Positions 47,530 to 57,871 of a stretch of DNA of 64,000 nucleotides are shown one piece after another. The notes below the pieces were generated by a model. That model searched no databases and had not been told where the DNA came from. It was given only the letters and a program-made list of their open reading frames with translations. Position 1 is the stretch's first letter; the number at the start of each line of letters is the position of its first letter. This DNA comes from Actinotignum sanguinis (GTDB taxonomy: Bacteria; Actinomycetota; Actinomycetes; Actinomycetales; Actinomycetaceae), in assembly GCF_003957255.1 (NCBI RefSeq), contig NZ_QDIE01000005.1, positions 25,774 through 89,773 of the forward strand, given 5' to 3'. Position numbers and translations under genes: made by a program.

Positions 47530-50500
47530 TTGAGTACAACCGCACATCCCCGTTTGCGGCGGGAGACGCCGGGAGCTTTTTGGTGGACACTGGGTGTTCT
47601 AGCCATTCTCCTCGTGGCGCTCGTCGTCGGATCGGGCGTTTACACCGACGTTAAATGGTACGAACAAATCGGCGCGGCCCGCGTGTTCTGGACCCAGTGG
47701 GGCTGGACCATCGCGCTGGGCACCATCGGCACCCTCCTGGTTGCCTTCGTGCTGTGGCTGAATTTCCGCCTCGCGCGCACGAAAGATGAAGGGATCCAGG
47801 CCCCCAGTGTTGCCAACTACCGGAAAGCGGCGGAAAAGTACCGCTGGGCCACCAACCTGGGCCTCCCGCTGCTCGCCGGTCTGATTTTCGGCGCACCGCT
47901 GGCGGGTGAATGGCGCACCTACCTCATGTGGATTTTCCGCACGCCCTTCGGGGATACGGATCCGCAATTCGGGCGCGATGTGGCTTTCTACGTCTTCACG
48001 CTCCCGGTGCTGCAATCGGCGCTCAGCTTCGCCATCACCCTGCTGGTGATCGGCGCGATCGGCGCGGTGCTGGGCCACTATCTCTACGGCGGGGTCACGG
48101 TGGATTCGGGCAAGGTGCGGGTGCGCAACCGGGCCCGGGTGCATTTCTCCGTGCTGGGGCTGCTCGCCTTCATCCTGGTGGCCGCCTACTTCTGGCTGAG
48201 CCGCTACACCCTGCTGCTGTCCAATAATGATCGTTTCTCCGGGGCTTCTTACACGGATATTAACGCCAAGCTGCCCGGGCTCACGATCCTCGCCATCACC
48301 TTCCTGGCCATCGCGGTGCTCTTCGTCATTTCGGCGCTGCGCGGTTCCTGGCGGATTATTACCGCCGGGCTGGTGGTGGCCCTGGTCACCGGGGCCACGG
48401 TCGGGTGGGCCTGGCCGGCACTGGTGGAACGCTTCCGCGTTACCCCGAACGCCATCGAGATGGAAACGCCGTATATTGACCGCAATATTTCGGCCACTCT
48501 CAAGGCTTACGGCCTGGATAATGTGGAGACCATTCCCTATAACGCCCGCACCGATGCGGAAGCCGGGCAGCTGCGTAATGACGCTGAATCGACGGCGCAG
48601 ATCCGCCTCCTCGACCCGAATATCGTGTCGCCCACCTTCAACCAGATGCAGCAGAATCGCCAGTACTACGGCTTTGCCTCGCAGCTGGCGGTGGATCGTT
48701 ACAACCTCAATAAGACGGATCGGGATACCGTTATCGCGGTGCGTGAACTCAACCTGGACGGCCTGGGCCCGGACCAGCGCAACTGGGTGAATGACCACAC
48801 GGTTTACACCCACGGTTACGGCGTGGTGGCCGCCTACGGCAATACCACCTCCGCCTCCGGCGCCCCGCAATTCCTCCAGTACGGCATCCCCTCCCAGGGT
48901 GAGCTGGGCGAATACGAACCGCGCGTGTACTTCGGGCAAAACAGCCCCGAATACTCCATTGTGGGTGCGCCGGAAGGCACCGCGCCCTGGGAAATTGACT
49001 ATCCCTCCGATGCTGCGGAAGGATCGCAGGTCCTCAATACCTATACGGGCGACGGCGGACCTTCGGTGGGGAACTTCTTTGACAAGCTCATGTTTGCCAT
49101 CAAGTTCCGCTCCACGGATATTTTCTTCTCTGATCGCGTGACTTCCGAATCGCAGATCCTCTTCAATCGCGACCCGCACGAGCGGGTGCGCCTGGTGGCT
49201 CCCTACCTCACGCTCGATTCCAAGGCCTACCCGGCCGTGGTGGATATGGACGGAGATCCGGCCACCCCCAAGCGCCTCGTGTGGATTATCGACGGGTACA
49301 CCACCTCGAATAACTACCCGTATTCGGCGCGCGAATCCCTGGCGGCGGCCACCACGGACGCCCTCAACTCGCGTGGTATGTACGGGGCGGCCTCCGGCCA
49401 AGATGTCAATTACATCCGCAATTCCGTCAAGACGGTTGTGGATGCCTACGACGGTTCGGTATCGCTGTACAAGTGGGATGAGAAGGACCCGATCCTGCGG
49501 GCTTGGGAATCCATCTTCCCGGGCATGGTGCAGCCGATGGACAAGATGTCCGGGGATCTCATGGCGCATGTGCGCTACCCGGAGGATCTGTTCAAGACGC
49601 AGCGTTCGCTGCTCACCCGCTACCACGTGAAGGACCCGGCCTCCTTCTACTCCGGTGGTGACTTCTGGAATGTTCCGAACGAACCGGCGGTGGATACCGC
49701 GAGTACGGGCGGTATTGCGGCGGCCCAAACCGATAGCAAGCAGCCGCCCTACTACCTGACGCTGCAAATGCCGGGCCAGGATTCAGCGGAATTCTCCCTA
49801 TCCACGGGCTATATCCCGGGTGGGCAGACAGACCGTAATATCATGACCGGTTTCTTCGCGGTGGATTCCAACGCGGGATCCACGCCGGGGGAGAAGCGCG
49901 AGGGCTACGGCAAGCTGCGGCTCCTCGAGCTGCCGCGCGACCTCACGGTTCCCGGCCCGGGCCAGGCGCAGAATAACTTCCTTTCCGACCAGAATGTTTC
50001 CCGCGCGCTCAACCTGCTGCGTTCGGGCGGTACCACGGTGCGGATGGGTAACCTGCTCACGCTCCCGGTGGGTGGCGGCATGCTCTATGTGCAGCCGGTC
50101 TACGTGCAGGCTTCGCAGGGCACTACCTACCCGCTCATGCAGTACGTGCTCACGGCTTTCGGTGATGGGAATATCGGCTTCGCGCCCACCCTGGAAGAGG
50201 CTCTCAACCAGACCTTCGGAGGTGATTCGGGCGCCCAGGCGGGTGACGCCGGATTGCAGAACGTCAAGGAAGATATTTCCGCTGGCGAGGGCAAGGCACC
50301 CGCGGCGGGTGGCACGCCCGGTGCCACACCCACTCCCGGTACGACGACGCCTACCCAGCCCGCGCCCCAACAGCCCAGCGCTGCGCCGGGAGCGCCGGCG
50401 CCCGCCCCGGCCCCGGCCGCGGGTGGCACCCCGCAGGAGCGTTTGGATGCCGCGCTGCAGAGCATGAAGCAGGCGGTGGGCCAGGCCGATAGCGCGATGA

Positions 50501-50601
50501 AGAGCGGTGACTGGGCGGCCTACGGTCAGGCTCAGAAGAACCTGCAGACAGCGCTCGACCAGGCCATCGCAGCCCAGAAGGAGCTAGAAGGCGCTCGGTA
50601 A
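47530..50601 (+). CDS. UPF0182 (COG1615) large membrane protein
   Basis: A 1023-residue protein starting with TTG. About seven membrane helices fill the first 320 residues; a large extracytoplasmic domain follows (RDTVIAVRELNLDGLGPDQRNWVNDHTVYTHGYGVVAA, YFGQNSPEYSIVGAPEG), then a Pro/Thr/Ala/Gln linker near residue 930-975 and a charged C-terminal helix. This layout and length are those of UPF0182, widespread in actinobacteria with unknown function. The 14-base motif GGTACGACGACGCC lies in the linker (50338-50351). Confidence 0.9.
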   Translation: MSTTAHPRLRRETPGAFWWTLGVLAILLVALVVGSGVYTDVKWYEQIGAARVFWTQWGWTIALGTIGTLLVAFVLWLNFRLARTKDEGIQAPSVANYRKAAEKYRWATNLGLPLLAGLIFGAPLAGEWRTYLMWIFRTPFGDTDPQFGRDVAFYVFTLPVLQSALSFAITLLVIGAIGAVLGHYLYGGVTVDSGKVRVRNRARVHFSVLGLLAFILVAAYFWLSRYTLLLSNNDRFSGASYTDINAKLPGLTILAITFLAIAVLFVISALRGSWRIITAGLVVALVTGATVGWAWPALVERFRVTPNAIEMETPYIDRNISATLKAYGLDNVETIPYNARTDAEAGQLRNDAESTAQIRLLDPNIVSPTFNQMQQNRQYYGFASQLAVDRYNLNKTDRDTVIAVRELNLDGLGPDQRNWVNDHTVYTHGYGVVAAYGNTTSASGAPQFLQYGIPSQGELGEYEPRVYFGQNSPEYSIVGAPEGTAPWEIDYPSDAAEGSQVLNTYTGDGGPSVGNFFDKLMFAIKFRSTDIFFSDRVTSESQILFNRDPHERVRLVAPYLTLDSKAYPAVVDMDGDPATPKRLVWIIDGYTTSNNYPYSARESLAAATTDALNSRGMYGAASGQDVNYIRNSVKTVVDAYDGSVSLYKWDEKDPILRAWESIFPGMVQPMDKMSGDLMAHVRYPEDLFKTQRSLLTRYHVKDPASFYSGGDFWNVPNEPAVDTASTGGIAAAQTDSKQPPYYLTLQMPGQDSAEFSLSTGYIPGGQTDRNIMTGFFAVDSNAGSTPGEKREGYGKLRLLELPRDLTVPGPGQAQNNFLSDQNVSRALNLLRSGGTTVRMGNLLTLPVGGGMLYVQPVYVQASQGTTYPLMQYVLTAFGDGNIGFAPTLEEALNQTFGGDSGAQAGDAGLQNVKEDISAGEGKAPAAGGTPGATPTPGTTTPTQPAPQQPSAAPGAPAPAPAPAAGGTPQERLDAALQSMKQAVGQADSAMKSGDWAAYGQAQKNLQTALDQAIAAQKELEGAR

Positions 50602-50634
50602 GCTGAGATAGCAACCTGGCTAGCAGCCGACTTA

Positions 50635-50666
50635 GTGGCGGCCACCCGTTCGCGGGTGGCCGCCAC
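50635..50666 (+). terminator. Terminator after the UPF0182 gene
   Basis: A perfect 14-bp stem (GTGGCGGCCACCCG and CGGGTGGCCGCCAC) around the loop TTCG, 34 bp after the stop. No U-tract follows, which is common for actinobacterial terminators. Confidence 0.75.
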
Positions 50667-50935
50667 CGGCGTCTCTGGTGTCTTTAGCCTCTCTACGATC
50701 TACCGGCTCTCTAGCACCGGGAGCCCTCTTTAGCGCCGAGAGCGGGAGGCGGTGGTAGGGCAAATACCCGAGTGTTTATTCATAGGTTGAGCTGGGCGAA
50801 TGCTGCGCGGCGTCGTCGATAAACATACGGCGTAGCCGCGGCTTCACGCGACCGCTAGTGCAAGAATTAGTAGAAAAGCTGCGCATTTATGGATACTTAT
50901 TCGGCGGGTGCGCCGCTCTGGGTATATTCAGTTTT
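50667..50935. other. Intergenic region ahead of the YuiF-type gene
   Basis: About 270 bases with no further gene. It holds GCGGCGTCGTCGATAA near 50808, a partial copy of the 14-base motif, and a -10 box TATATT at 50923-50928, seven bases before the ATG at 50936. No Shine-Dalgarno sequence is present, so a leaderless transcript is likely. The upstream in-frame extension to 50858 is therefore rejected. Confidence 0.5.
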
Positions 50936-52333
50936 ATGAATGCTGTTGTGGTGGCTGTTTGTTTGATGCTCCTCCTCGCGGTACTTCGTGTTCACGTGGT
51001 ACTGGCTCTGTTTATCGGCGCGCTCGCCGGTGGTTTACTCAGCGGGATGGGCCTGGAGGGGACCATGGTGGCCTTCCAGGAAGGCCTGGGTGCCGGGGCG
51101 AAAATCGCGCTCTCCTACGCGCTGCTCGGTGCTTTCGCGATGGCGGTGGCCCATTCGGGGCTTCCGAATCTGCTGGCACAGTGGATGCTTGGCCATCTGC
51201 GCAGCTCTGACGGGACGGGTGCTCGTAAGCGTGCCTTCACCCGCTGGGCCATGCTGGCGGGGATTTGCGCGATGGCGGTGATGAGCCAGAACCTTATCCC
51301 GGTGCATATTGCTTTTATTCCGCTGCTTATCCCACCGCTCCTGGTGGTCATGAATAACCTGCGCCTGGATCGGCGCGCGGTGGCCTGCGCGCTCACCTTC
51401 GGATTGGTGACCACGTACATGTTCCTCCCCATCGGCTTCGGGAAAATCTTCCTCACGGATATCCTGCTGGGGAATATCGCGAAGGCCGGTATGGATGTGA
51501 GCGGCATCAACGTAATGAGTGCCATGGCGATTCCGGCGGCGGGGATGGTGGTTGGGCTGCTGCTCGCCGTCTTTGTTACCTACCGCAAGCCGCGTGAGTA
51601 TCGGGATGTGGCGGTGGATACCGGCGCGGCCGGGGGCGCGAACACGGGCGGCGATGCCGGTGCGGCGGGCGCGGCGGGCGCGGCTCCGGCTGTTTCTCGC
51701 TACCGCATTGTTATCTCGCTCGTGGCGATTCTGGTGTGCTTCGGGATCCAGCTGGTCCTCAACGCGGTGGATTCGGACGCTGATGCGCTGCTGGTTGGCG
51801 CGCTGGTGGGGCTGTGCGTTTTCATTTTCTCGCGCGCCATCAAGCTGCACGAGGCCGACGACGTCTTCACCGGCGGCATGAAAATGATGGCCCTCATTGG
51901 CTTCATCATGATCAGCGCCCAGGGCTTCGCGAACGTGATGAGTGAGAGCGGGCAGATCGAACCACTTGTGAACGCCACCGCGGCGATGTTCGGGAGTAAT
52001 AAGGCGATGGCCTCGCTCGCCATGCTGCTTGTGGGACTGCTGGTGACGATGGGGATTGGATCGTCGTTCTCCACGCTGCCGATTATCGCGGCGATATACG
52101 TGCCCCTGTGCGTCACGCTAGGATTCTCCCCGCTGGCCACCGTATCGATTATTGGCACGGCGGGCGCGCTGGGCGATGCCGGTTCACCCGCTTCGGACTC
52201 TACTTTAGGGCCGATGGCGGGGCTCAATGCCGATGGCCAACATGACCATATCCGCGACTCGGTGATCCCCACCTTCATCCATTTCAATATTCCGTTGCTC
52301 ATCGCGGGTTGGATTGCTTCGCTGGTGCTGTAG
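50936..52333 (+). CDS. YuiF-type Na+/H+ antiporter-family transporter
   Basis: A 465-residue integral membrane protein with about 11-12 helices. It belongs to the COG2056/YuiF branch of the ion-transporter superfamily: LVTMGIGSSFSTLPIIAAIYVPLCVTLGFSPLATVSIIGTAGALGDAGSPASDSTLGP is the conserved core with GSSFST and the DAGSPASDS loop. Bacillus subtilis YuiF has been linked to histidine uptake, so it may be an amino acid carrier rather than a sodium/proton antiporter. A Gly/Ala-rich cytoplasmic loop near residue 230-250 is low complexity. The leaderless start is at 50936. Confidence 0.85.
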   Translation: MNAVVVAVCLMLLLAVLRVHVVLALFIGALAGGLLSGMGLEGTMVAFQEGLGAGAKIALSYALLGAFAMAVAHSGLPNLLAQWMLGHLRSSDGTGARKRAFTRWAMLAGICAMAVMSQNLIPVHIAFIPLLIPPLLVVMNNLRLDRRAVACALTFGLVTTYMFLPIGFGKIFLTDILLGNIAKAGMDVSGINVMSAMAIPAAGMVVGLLLAVFVTYRKPREYRDVAVDTGAAGGANTGGDAGAAGAAGAAPAVSRYRIVISLVAILVCFGIQLVLNAVDSDADALLVGALVGLCVFIFSRAIKLHEADDVFTGGMKMMALIGFIMISAQGFANVMSESGQIEPLVNATAAMFGSNKAMASLAMLLVGLLVTMGIGSSFSTLPIIAAIYVPLCVTLGFSPLATVSIIGTAGALGDAGSPASDSTLGPMAGLNADGQHDHIRDSVIPTFIHFNIPLLIAGWIASLVL

Positions 52334-52420
52334 CGCAGCGGGGTTGGCTAGCAGGTAGTGGTTCTCACTTGGTTTGAGTGGGAATTCCGGGGCTAGCATA
52401 GGCCCGGCGCGGATATGGCA

Positions 52421-52458
52421 AGAGTGCCTGACCGGTATTTCACCTGGTCAGGCACTCT
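52421..52458. terminator. Bidirectional hairpin between the transporter and the tRNA
   Basis: AGAGTGCCTGACC (52421-52433) and GGTCAGGCACTCT (52446-52458) form a perfect 13-bp stem with a 12-nt loop. It lies downstream of both the transporter gene and the convergent tRNA gene and can end transcription from either side. Confidence 0.75.
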
Positions 52459-52464
52459 ATTTCG

Positions 52465-52538
52465 TGGCGGGGAGAGGATTTGAACCTCTGACCTCCGGGT
52501 TATGAGCCCGGCGAGCTACCGAACTGCTCCACCCCGCG
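52465..52538 (-). tRNA. Initiator tRNA-fMet (anticodon CAT)
   Basis: A 74-nt cloverleaf on the minus strand. It begins CGCGGGG and has the initiator features: unpaired C1 opposite C72, the anticodon stem with three consecutive G-C pairs around CTCATAA, and TTCAAATCC in the T loop. The 3' CCA is not encoded. It is an isolated tRNA gene with its own promoter upstream. Confidence 0.95.
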
Positions 52539-52549
52539 GCGACTGTTCT

Positions 52550-52578
52550 ACTATACGGGCTTCCTGGGGCAAATGCAA
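52550..52578 (-). promoter_or_regulatory. Promoter of the initiator tRNA gene
   Basis: On the minus strand TTGCAT (52578-52573) and TATAGT (52555-52550) are separated by exactly 17 bp. The -10 box ends 11 bases before the tRNA 5' end at 52538. A very good sigma-70-type promoter. Confidence 0.8.
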
Positions 52579-52654
52579 GTGTGGTCTTGATCTCCTTGGT
52601 ATGGGTATGTGTTAGGGGTGAAAATTTATTCGAGACGAGAGGCTTTATAGTGTG

Positions 52655-52668
52655 AATTTCGCGAAATT
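52655..52668. promoter_or_regulatory. 14-bp palindrome upstream of the LysR gene
   Basis: AATTTCGCGAAATT is a perfect 14-bp palindrome ending 56 bp before the GTG start of the LysR-type gene. Its dyad with T at one end and A at the other resembles the T-N11-A boxes bound by LysR regulators, so it may be an autoregulatory site. Inference only. Confidence 0.5.
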
Positions 52669-52724
52669 GAGTGGTATAAGTAAACTAAGAAAAGTCAAGA
52701 TATGCACATAGCTATGGGGGCGCG

Positions 52725-53609
52725 GTGAAGCTGCAGCATCTAGAAGCCTTTGTTGTGGTGGCAAGGGTTGGGTCGATTAAAGAAGCAGCGGTTGAACTGA
52801 ACTGCAGTCAACCATCGGTCACGAAGCAAATTCGCGAATTGGAAAAGACTTTGGGTCAAGAACTTCTTGACCGGTCTGGGCGCGGAATTCGGCTTACTCC
52901 TGTAGGTGTACTGTTCGCCGGAAGGGCCCGGGAGATTCTCAGCTTGTCGCGGCGCACGGTCGAAGAGTTCAGTATGTTGCACGGTGATATTGGCGGGCAT
53001 GTGGTTATAGGCACTGTTGAGAGCGCCGCTGTCGTCGATGTTGCTCGGGCAATTAAATGTGTGCGGGATAAGCATCCTGGAGTCGGTGTTACGCTGCGTC
53101 GGATACGCAGGGAAACCATTCTAGAAAGGCTCGCGAGCAATGCGCTTTCTTTCGCTATCGTTCCGGATTCCTGGGATCTAGCGGGATACGAGAGGCTTCC
53201 CTTGCCAACGCGGGACCGGTGGGGAATTTTGGTTCCCGCTGCGTCTTCTCTTGCGGCTAAGAAAGGTGTGAATGTGGAGGACCTTGAAGGCCTTCCGCTC
53301 ATTTGCCCGGATGATAGCGTGGGTCATCGCCAGTTGGCTCGGTGGCTGGATGAGCACAGTGATCAGTGCCGGGTTATTTATGACGTGGTCTACCACGCGC
53401 CACAATTGGTTGATGCCGGGGTTGGCTATGCGATTATCAATGATTGTTCTGCGGGTAGGTGCTCACCTCTCGGTCTGGTGTTCGTTCCGTTAGTGCCATC
53501 CACGCACTCCTCCACGAGTCTTGTGTGGGATCCGAGCCGTGCGCTCACACGAGTGGAACTAGCATTCCTGGAAGAGGTTCGAGGTGTCTGCGCACAGGCG
53601 ATCCGGTGA
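52725..53609 (+). CDS. LysR-family transcriptional regulator
   Basis: A 294-residue regulator. LQHLEAFVVVARVGSIKEAAVELNCSQPSVTKQIRELEKTLGQELLDRSGRGIRLTPVG is the LysR winged helix-turn-helix; the rest is the effector-binding domain. Start is GTG at 52725; a four-codon ORF (ATG at 52713) ends at its start codon. Its GC content is lower than that of the conserved genes to the left, and no neighbouring operon identifies a target. A hairpin CTGGAA/TTCCAG with CTTTTAAT at 53711-53738 may terminate it. Confidence 0.9.
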   Translation: MKLQHLEAFVVVARVGSIKEAAVELNCSQPSVTKQIRELEKTLGQELLDRSGRGIRLTPVGVLFAGRAREILSLSRRTVEEFSMLHGDIGGHVVIGTVESAAVVDVARAIKCVRDKHPGVGVTLRRIRRETILERLASNALSFAIVPDSWDLAGYERLPLPTRDRWGILVPAASSLAAKKGVNVEDLEGLPLICPDDSVGHRQLARWLDEHSDQCRVIYDVVYHAPQLVDAGVGYAIINDCSAGRCSPLGLVFVPLVPSTHSSTSLVWDPSRALTRVELAFLEEVRGVCAQAIR

Positions 53610-54137
53610 CTTGGTGGGCGTCATTACTGCCGAGAGCTTCATTCAGGCCAGTTCCATTGCGCAGCGCGTGGCGTAAATATGGTTCTAGCATCCTGAAACG
53701 GTGGGGCGTCCTGGAAATTAAGAATCATTCCAGCTTTTAATGGAATAAATATTAATAGTACAAATAGCTCTAGCATTTTTATCGGATGAACGAAGTCTGG
53801 TGCAACGGTGCGCTAACTCGGTGAAGTGTAGCCGATCACTAGTTATTTACTTCACAGTTTGCCGGGGAGTTTCTTGGAAAACCGTGCTAAATGGGTAGAA
53901 AGTTCTCCTCTTTGGATGGTGTGGGCGTGTGAAGTTCCAGGTCAGAGTCGTAATCGTCCGATTAATAAAATGTCATTAAATCGCGAAATTGCAATTTATA
54001 GTTATGTTACGATTCTGAATGATTTAGCTGGTGTGGCGCGTTACTTATTGTGTTTTGGTGATGCTCAGGCGCATCTCTTTCACAAAATTCACCTAAGTGG
54101 CGATATGCGCACCCGCAAGTCATCCGATTATCTACCA
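53610..54137. other. AT-rich region upstream of the surface-protein gene
   Basis: A 528-base stretch distinctly richer in A and T than the surrounding DNA. It contains the hairpin CTGGAA/TTCCAG at 53711-53733 followed by CTTTTAAT (probable lysR terminator) and then no recognisable gene. The open frame from 53859 leads into the surface protein but lacks a ribosome-binding site and signal-peptide features. The promoter cannot be placed with confidence. Confidence 0.45.
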
Positions 54138-57100
54138 ATGGAGAAAAGATGTCTCACTACACGGGGGCGCCTAAATCGGCACCCGGCATTTTCACTCCGG
54201 CTGGCACGCGAACGCGGGGGGGGGGGTACTCTCCGCAAGAAACTGTGGGCCGGTCTCACAGCCGCAGCGTTGTGTTTGACTCTCACCCCCACATATAGTG
54301 CGCCTTCCGCACATGCTTACACTGAGATCCAGTCGGTTGGACAAACGGGTAAGCCCAACACCATTAGGGGTTGGGTATTCCAAGACAGAAGTAAAAGTCG
54401 AACCTACATGAATACTCCTGAAGACAAGGCTCTTCCCGGAGTGAAGGTTTACGCACAGTGGACCGACTATAACAATAAGAAGAAAAAGGGCGCCGTTTCC
54501 CCCGTTTATTGGACGCGCTCGGAAGCTGATGGCAAGTATGCCATTAACATTCCTGAGTGGACCGACGCTATCGGCACCGTGCATACGTGGGAGGCTACCG
54601 CAGGTCAAACTTTGCGCGTATGGGCGGAGAATCCTGACGAGTCAAAATACACCACCGCGTTCGTGGAAGGAGATTCCACTTTTGGTGGTCAGGGAGACCG
54701 CTACCGCGGAACCTGGAATGGCACGGTTGGTGTACGGGTAGTCGAAGGGTTCAATATTGCGTTCCAGGAACGGCCCGAATATGATCAAATGTTCCACCCC
54801 GAGGATCAATGGAAGAAAAGTACCCGTGCGGGTGCCGGTGGTTATGTAAAAGGTCGTGTCTGGTTCGAGCAGCGTGGTACATTCGGTGACGTTGATGCTG
54901 TTCCCCGGTTGGAAGATCGATACGGAGACATTGCCGTTCCCAATACGAAGGTTGTAGGAGCCTACGTCCAGGATGAAGTGGCTCGCCGTTTCGATGCGTG
55001 GAAAGAGAAGAATCCCGGTTACAACCGAGATGACTTCAAGACTGCGCAGCGCGAGATTATGGCAGCTTATGAGGCGGAAACTGGAAAGTCAGCTATCGCA
55101 GAGACTGTTTACGACACTACCGATTCCGCGGGATGGTACCACCTGCAGTTCCAGGGGCTGTGGGGCAATAATTACTGGAGCAATGGCATCGGGAAGCATA
55201 CGCACGGTGATCCCGTTCCCGAAGGGGATCCAAATGCTGCCTGGACGAAAGGACAATGGCACAGTCGCCACATTAATGTCCAATATATGTATGTCGCTCC
55301 CGTACTCCCGAATGGCGTTGGTGGGTCGCTGAACAATCTCCGCGACAACATGTTCCAAAGCATGACTAATGATGTAACCCTAGCTACTGACGGTGCTATG
55401 GATAACATCATTAATGTTAATTACGCCTTGCGTATGGAGAATAGGCATTTCGAGGTTGAGAAATATAACCAGACCGACAAACCTGCCGCTCCGGGAGATA
55501 CAGCATCCACGAAGGCTACCGGTTTCGAAGCGAATCGCGGCTATGACATTGTGTGGACCGATTCGAACGGAAACGAGATTAAGACGTGCACCTCTACTGC
55601 TTCGAACTTGGGTGTGGTCGAGACTTGTGACCTTCAAGTACCAGAAGATCTAGATGCAGATCAGATCTATACCGCAACTATTTACCCTGAGGGCAGTCGA
55701 GACGCCGCTCTAGCAAAGGATGCTTTCGCAGCTAAGGTGACACCGGAGTACAAGAAGACCATCGTTGATCTTGATACCCAGAAGACTGTTGAAGCGCCCT
55801 TGAATAAGGAAAATGGCACAAAACCGAAAGATGCAAAGTATTCTGCTCTTACGGAGGAAGATATAATTCCTAAAGAACTTCTCGCCGGCGTTGATCAAAC
55901 AAAGGTGAAGGTTGGTTCTCAGCCCTGGGCTAGTGTTAATAGTGACGGAACGATTACCCTTACTCCGACTCGTGACGCTGTTGAACCCGGTGAATACCTT
56001 GTTCCGGTGAAGGTAACTATTGGTTCAGAAAACGATTCATACGAAAAAGTTATCCTTGCCCCGATCACAGTGCGTGATCCCAATGCTGATGGTGATAACG
56101 ATGGCACTCCAGATCTGAAGGATCGGTGCCCGTCTGTTGCTGGTCCGGCTTCTAATAATGGTTGCCCGGCTTGGGGTGATGGTGATGGTAAGCCTGGCGC
56201 TGATGTGACGCTTGAGAAGGATCCGGCTAATGGCCCGATTCCTGGTTCTGCGTCGTGTGAGGCGACTGGTGGTGCTACTTGCGTGATTGGTGAGGATGGC
56301 AACGTTGTTGTCAAGGTTCCTGGTGACGCGAAGGATAAGGACGAGATCACTGTCACGATCAAGGATGGTGATAAGACGTTTGATACGTCGAAGGTGACTG
56401 TCACTGATCCGGATACTGATGGTGATACTGTTCCTGATTCGTTGGATCGGTGCCCGTCTGTTGCTGGTCCGGCTTCTAATAATGGTTGCCCGGCTTGGGG
56501 TGATGGTGATGGTAAGCCTGGCGCTGATGTGACGCTTGAGAAGGATCCGGCTAATGGCCCGATTCCTGGTTCTGCGTCGTGTGAGGCGACTGGTGGTGCT
56601 ACTTGCGTGATTGGTGAGGATGGCAACGTTGTTGTCAAGGTTCCTGGTGACGCTACTCCGGGTACTGAAATCACCGTGACCGTCAAGGACGGCGACAAGA
56701 CCTTCGATACTTCCAAGGTAACGGTTACCGAGCCGGACAAGCCCATCTGGAATGACGGAAGCAGTAAGCCGGGTGTCCCGGTTGATATTCCTAATACCGG
56801 CGGGCCGGTACCTGACGGCACGACGGTGGAAGTGAACGGTCCGGGTACTGCGACACTCAATCCTGATGGTTCGATCACGGTTACTCCGGATCCCGATGCG
56901 AAGGATAAGGACGAGGTCGTCGTTACTATCAAGGATCGGGATGGTAAGGAACTGGATACCGTGACCGTGACGGTGACCGATCCGGATACCGATGGTGACG
57001 GACTCACCGATGGTGAAGAGAAGAAGATCGGTACCGATCCGAAGAACCCGGATACCGATGGTGATGGCATCAATGACGGTGACGAGGTGAATGGCACCAA

Positions 57101-57797
57101 GAATCCGTTCAAGGATGACAAGTCTGACCCGAACGGTAAGCCTGGTAATACCGATCCGCTCAACCCTGATTCGGATGGCGATGGCGTGAATGACGGTGAC
57201 GAAGTCACTGGCAAGCACAACAACGGTAAGCCGACCAACCCGAATAAGGCCGATACCGATGGTGACGGCGTGACGGATGGGGATGAGAAGAAGGATGGAA
57301 CCGATCCGAACAACCCCGACACTGATGGCGATGGCCTGACGGATGGGGATGAGAAGAAGATCGGTACTGATCCGAAGAACCCGGATACCGATGGTGATGG
57401 CATCAATGACGGTGATGAGGTGAATGGCACCAAGAATCCGTTCAAGGATGACAAGTCTGACCCGAACGGTAAGCCTGGTAATACCGATCCGCTCAACCCG
57501 GATACTGACGGTGATGGTCTCACCGATGGTGACGAGGTGACCGGTGCCAAGAATGGCGGTAAGCCAACCAACCCGAATAAGGCCGATACCGATGGTGACG
57601 GTATCAACGACGGTGACGAAATCAAGAACGGCACCGACCCGTTGGATCCGAACGATCCCGGTAAGCCTGCGCCGAAGCCCAAGAAGGTCAAGAAGACTCT
57701 TCAGGTGACAGGTGCAACGAGCGTCGGTCTTGCCGGCACGGCAGCACTCCTGCTGCTCGCCGGTGGACTCGTGGTGACGCGGCGCCGCAAGGCATAA
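54138..57797 (+). CDS. Large sortase-anchored surface protein with TSP3-like repeats; start depends on a poly-G tract
   Basis: In this assembly the in-frame ATG at 54138 gives 1219 residues. The signal peptide is [30 protein letters not shown]. The mature part has an N-terminal region with SdrD-B-like pieces ([27 protein letters not shown]), two identical Ig-like/YPDG-type blocks (about residues 660-840), five to six thrombospondin type 3-like calcium-binding repeats (DTDGDGxxDGDE, about residues 945-1170), the sorting signal LQVTG, a membrane helix and RRRKA. An 11-G tract at 54216-54226 lies just before the signal peptide. The ATG at 54149, with GGAG at 54140-54143, would join the same frame only with 10 (or 13) Gs. 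Confidence 0.85.
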   Translation: MEKRCLTTRGRLNRHPAFSLRLARERGGGGTLRKKLWAGLTAAALCLTLTPTYSAPSAHAYTEIQSVGQTGKPNTIRGWVFQDRSKSRTYMNTPEDKALPGVKVYAQWTDYNNKKKKGAVSPVYWTRSEADGKYAINIPEWTDAIGTVHTWEATAGQTLRVWAENPDESKYTTAFVEGDSTFGGQGDRYRGTWNGTVGVRVVEGFNIAFQERPEYDQMFHPEDQWKKSTRAGAGGYVKGRVWFEQRGTFGDVDAVPRLEDRYGDIAVPNTKVVGAYVQDEVARRFDAWKEKNPGYNRDDFKTAQREIMAAYEAETGKSAIAETVYDTTDSAGWYHLQFQGLWGNNYWSNGIGKHTHGDPVPEGDPNAAWTKGQWHSRHINVQYMYVAPVLPNGVGGSLNNLRDNMFQSMTNDVTLATDGAMDNIINVNYALRMENRHFEVEKYNQTDKPAAPGDTASTKATGFEANRGYDIVWTDSNGNEIKTCTSTASNLGVVETCDLQVPEDLDADQIYTATIYPEGSRDAALAKDAFAAKVTPEYKKTIVDLDTQKTVEAPLNKENGTKPKDAKYSALTEEDIIPKELLAGVDQTKVKVGSQPWASVNSDGTITLTPTRDAVEPGEYLVPVKVTIGSENDSYEKVILAPITVRDPNADGDNDGTPDLKDRCPSVAGPASNNGCPAWGDGDGKPGADVTLEKDPANGPIPGSASCEATGGATCVIGEDGNVVVKVPGDAKDKDEITVTIKDGDKTFDTSKVTVTDPDTDGDTVPDSLDRCPSVAGPASNNGCPAWGDGDGKPGADVTLEKDPANGPIPGSASCEATGGATCVIGEDGNVVVKVPGDATPGTEITVTVKDGDKTFDTSKVTVTEPDKPIWNDGSSKPGVPVDIPNTGGPVPDGTTVEVNGPGTATLNPDGSITVTPDPDAKDKDEVVVTIKDRDGKELDTVTVTVTDPDTDGDGLTDGEEKKIGTDPKNPDTDGDGINDGDEVNGTKNPFKDDKSDPNGKPGNTDPLNPDSDGDGVNDGDEVTGKHNNGKPTNPNKADTDGDGVTDGDEKKDGTDPNNPDTDGDGLTDGDEKKIGTDPKNPDTDGDGINDGDEVNGTKNPFKDDKSDPNGKPGNTDPLNPDTDGDGLTDGDEVTGAKNGGKPTNPNKADTDGDGINDGDEIKNGTDPLDPNDPGKPAPKPKKVKKTLQVTGATSVGLAGTAALLLLAGGLVVTRRRKA
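54216..54226 (+). repeat. Homopolymer of 11 G in the 5' coding region
   Basis: Eleven consecutive G, the longest homopolymer I see in the window, between the best Shine-Dalgarno/ATG pair (54140-54151) and the signal peptide. Loss of one G puts that ATG in frame with the surface protein, giving [15 protein letters not shown] before the signal. With 11 Gs translation from that ATG ends within about 45 codons. Confidence 0.85.
56120..56329 (+). repeat. Exact 210-bp duplication within the surface-protein gene
   Basis: Bases 56120-56329 are identical to 56444-56653 (offset 324 bp, 108 codons). The duplicated block encodes [18 protein letters not shown] and the following Ig-like domain. Its codons end in T (for example GGT, GAT, CCG/GCT mixes) unlike the C-ending codons of flanking sequence. 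A second duplication with offset 333 bp (near 57042 and 57375) carries [20 protein letters not shown]. Confidence 0.9.
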
Positions 57798-57825
57798 GCT
57801 GCTGAACTAATCGCATAACACAAGC

Positions 57826-57871
57826 GAGGGGCTGGTAGAGAATCCTCTAGAGGATGATCTACCAGCCCCTC
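57826..57871 (+). terminator. Terminator after the surface-protein gene
   Basis: GAGGGGCTGGTAGA (57826-57839) pairs perfectly with TCTACCAGCCCCTC (57858-57871); the loop contains a smaller CCTCTAGAGG palindrome. It starts 29 bp after the stop codon. Confidence 0.8.

Noticed and set aside
55919..57691. 590-codon minus-strand frame in the surface-protein gene
   Set aside because: Its Ser/Pro repeats are the mirror of the plus-strand DTDGDG repeats, and it has no start signal or family match.
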